64,000 nucleotides of DNA from the NCBI GenBank assembly GCA_963575745.1, contig CAUYUJ010009413.1:112001-176000 (forward strand), read 5' to 3'. The notes beneath the pieces were generated by a model. That model saw only the letters and a list, made by a program, of their open reading frames with translations. It searched no databases and was not told the DNA's origin. This stretch comes from Prorocentrum cordatum (Eukaryota > Sar > Dinophyceae > Prorocentrales > Prorocentraceae). Below, in pieces: positions 61,905-64,000 of this stretch. The first letter of the stretch is position 1. Each line of letters opens with the position of its first letter. The translations under genes were made by a program, and so were the position numbers.

Positions 61905-63882
61905 TTACGTCGGGCCTGTCCCCCTACAGGGGGATTTTCGACGACAAATAAAAAATACACCAAAACTAGTCAAACAATAATTTGGGCACGATTTGTTTAA
62001 TAGTTTCTGGTCTTTTTCCCAACCATCCTGTGGTGTTGGGTCCTCGTTTTGAAGAGACGGTGCCCCGCGTTCCTCTCCTCTTCTCCTCTCCTCTCCTCTC
62101 CTCCTCCTCCTCCTCTCCTCCTCCCTCCTCCAATCAGCATCATCATCATCATCATCGTCATCATCATCATCATCGTCATCATCATCATCATCGTCATCAC
62201 CCACCATCATCGTCATCATTATCATCATCGTCACACCTCTCACGTTTCGTGGCCCCATAGGGAGCTCCACCGAAGGCCCCAGTGCTGCCGCCCGCATGCG
62301 TCAGCCACACCCAATTCGGCACACCCCTTACACGTTTCGTGGCCCCATAGGGAGCTCCACCGAAGGCCCCAGTGCTGCCGCCCGCATGCGCCAGCCACAC
62401 CCAGTTCGGCACACCCCTCACACGTTTCGTGGCCCCATAGGGAGCTCCACCAAAGGCCCCAGTGCCGCCGCCCGCATGCGTCAGCCACACCCAATTCGAC
62501 ACACCCCTCACACGTTTCGTGGCCCCATAGGGAGCTCCACCGAAGGCCCCAGTGCCGCCGCCCGCATGCGTCAGCCACACCCAATTCGGCACACCCCTCA
62601 CACGTTTCGTGGCCCCATAGGGAGCTCCACCGAAGGCCCCAGTGCTGCCGCCCGCATGCGTCAGCCACACCCAATTCGGCACACCCCTCACACGTTTCGT
62701 GGCCCCATAGGGAGCTCCACCGAAGGCCCCAGTGCCGCCGCCCGCATGCGTCAGCCACACCCAATTCGGCACACCCCTCACACGCTTCGTGGCCCCATAG
62801 GGAGCTCCACCGAAGGCCCCAGTGCTGCCGCCCGCATGCGTCAGCCACACCCAGTTCGGCACACCCCTCACACGCTTCGTGGCCCCATAGGGAGCTCCAC
62901 CGAAGGCCCCAGTGCTGCCGCCCGCATGCGTCAGCCACACCCAATTCGACACACCCCTCACACGTTTCGTGGCCCCATAGGGAGCTCCACCGAAGGCCCC
63001 AGTGCCGCCGCCCGCATGCGTCAGCCACACCCAATTCGGCACACCCCTCACACGTTTCGTGGCCCCATAGGGAGCTCCACCGAAGGCACCAGTGCCGCCG
63101 CCCGCATGCGTCAGCCACACCCAGTTCGGCACACCCCTCACACGTTTCGTGGCCCCATAGGGAGCTTCACCGAAGGCCCCAGTGCAGCCGCCTGCATGCG
63201 TCAGCCACACCCAATTCGGCACACCCCTCACACGCTTCGTGGCCCCATAGGGAGCTCCACCGAAGGCCCCAGCGCTGCCACCCGCATGCGTCAGCCACAC
63301 CCAATTCGGCACACCCCTCACACGCTTTCATGGACCCATAGGGAGCTCCACCGAAGGCCGCAGTGCCGCCGCCCGCATGCGTCAGCCACATCCAATTCGG
63401 CACACCCCTCACACGCTTCGTGGCCCCAGCCCGCATGCGTCAGCCACACCCAGTTCGGCACACCCCTCACACGTTTCGTGGCCCCACAGGGAGCTCCACC
63501 GAAGGACCCAGTGCCACCGCTCGCATGCGCCCCGCACACCCATTTCGGCACCTCCACCAAACACAGCGTTTCGTGGCCCCACAGGGACCTCCACCGAAGG
63601 CCCCAGTGGTGCCGCCCGCATGCGTCACCCCCACCCCAGCACAGCATTTCGTGGCCCCACCGGGAGCCCCACCGAAGGCCCCAGTGGTGCCGCGCGCATG
63701 CGTCACCCCCACCCAGCACAGCGTTTCGTGGCCCCACAGGGAGCTCCACCGAAAGCGGCACCCGCAATGCGATATTCACAACTGCACATGGCTGGGTCCT
63801 TCGCCAGGATAATTTTGGGATTGTTTTGGTATGCTTTATTTTTCATCGAACATCCCCTTGTAGGGGGGCACGCCCGACATAA
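61905..63882. mobile_element. H-family TIR element carrying a 90-bp satellite (H4)
   Basis: 1978-bp element with ends TTACGTCGGGCCTGTCCCCC and GGGGGGCACGCCCGACATAA and the fold-back CCCCCTACAGGGGG. Flanking 8-mers CCCTATCC (61897-61904) and CCCTATCT (63883-63890) differ at one base. The left subterminal part, TTTTCGACGACAAATAAAAA, matches H2. From about 62010 it contains the conserved flank, pyrimidine tract and satellite that also occur, inverted, at 6985-9896. The right conserved flank is about 63748-63812. No transposase was recognised. Confidence 0.92.
62240..63745 (-). repeat. 90-bp satellite with 77-79-bp edge units (copy B)
   Basis: Twelve well-conserved 90-bp units (GGCCCCATAG at 62251, 62341, 62431 and 62521) run to about 63330, then variant units. 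The last repeats, with TTCGTGG at about 63569, 63648 and 63725, are 77-79 bp apart and resemble the 77-bp unit of the 7-9.7-kb array (CACAGCGTTTCGTGGCCCCA). The core shared by both arrays is TTCGTGGCCCCATAGGGAGC plus TCCACCGAAGGCCCCAGTG. A CAT/CGT triplet run lies at about 62138-62235. Frames are open on both strands because the unit is a multiple of three without stops. Confidence 0.92.
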
Positions 63883-63890
63883 CCCTATCT

Positions 63891-64000
63891 TTACTTTCCT
63901 TTCCTTTCCTGTTTTGTTCCTTCCGTTTCCTTTTCTTTCCTTTCCTCCTCCTCCTCAGGACGCGACTGCTTTGAACGACAGGGAGGACTTATTTGCAGGG
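63891..64000. repeat. CCTTT pyrimidine-rich tract
   Basis: Imperfect TTTCCTTTCC repeats at about 63890-63958 just outside H4, then unique sequence to the window end. Confidence 0.75.

Noticed and set aside
62049-63882. 430- and 528-codon + frames and 374- and 292-codon - frames
   Set aside because: They are translations of the 90-bp satellite in both directions; no start context or domain supports any of them.

Overview
The window looks like nuclear DNA of a GC-rich, repeat-laden protist, most probably a dinoflagellate. Three things suggest this. A split gene on the + strand (about 51.3-53.9 kb) carries the ordered motifs of a nucleotidyltransferase-type RNA ligase and at least one clean GT-AG intron. 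A 22-nt sequence at 44679-44700 matches the dinoflagellate trans-spliced leader at 18 of 22 positions. Most of the rest is satellites, microsatellites and short terminal-inverted-repeat (TIR) elements. No rRNA, tRNA, CRISPR array, operon or prokaryotic gene organisation was seen. Species cannot be assigned from the window.

Layout. 0-4.5 kb: higher-order satellite of 64-bp units and CCCAGGAGG-type blocks. 4.5-6.3 kb: unique DNA with one TIR element. 6.4-7.0 kb: about 80-bp minisatellite (AAGTCTCGAGCGGGAGC) that recurs at 9.9, 15.0, 16.7 and 18.9 kb. 7.0-9.9 kb: about 35 copies of a 77-bp unit. 10.0-13.8 kb: five repeats of 0.77-1.2 kb separated by GTT microsatellites. 14-20 kb: MITEs, GTT and GA tracts and long GGA polypurine. 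20-30 kb: many small TIR elements and minor tandem arrays. 30.3-36.9 kb: very GC-rich, coding-like but unrecognised DNA. 37-44.3 kb: MITEs, a (CCT)n/(GGA)n inverted pair, a 1.36-kb TIR element full of simple repeats, and a 1.1-kb-period GTT array. 44.7-46.1 kb: spliced-leader-like relic upstream of a frameshifted coding fragment. 47-50.7 kb: MITEs. 51.3-53.9 kb: RNA-ligase-like gene with TIR elements in its introns. 54-61.9 kb: a possible Cys-rich exon, more MITEs and a CGT/CGG array. 61.9-63.9 kb: a 2-kb TIR element holding a 90-bp-unit array.

The most notable system is a family of apparently non-autonomous TIR elements, called H here. Their ends resemble TTAAGTCGGGCGTGTCCCC and each end contains a fold-back CCCCCTACAGGGGG. 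They are flanked by 8-bp target duplications: perfect in two copies, 7/8 in one, 6/8 in an old intronic one. Two copies are about 150 bp. Two others (40288-41643 and 61905-63882) carry kilobase-scale tandem repeats inside the same ends. The 90-bp satellite inside the last copy, with its non-repeated flanks, is homologous to the 77-bp satellite at 7-9.9 kb, which lies in the opposite orientation 52 kb away. These elements may therefore have carried or seeded satellites. At least eight further TIR families are described, several with convincing target duplications.

Real coding capacity is low. The RNA-ligase-like gene is the only confident one. The very long reading frames inside the satellites and GGA/GTT tracts are artefacts of stop-free repeats and are not annotated as genes. 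All classifications rest on reading the sequence; no database search was run.
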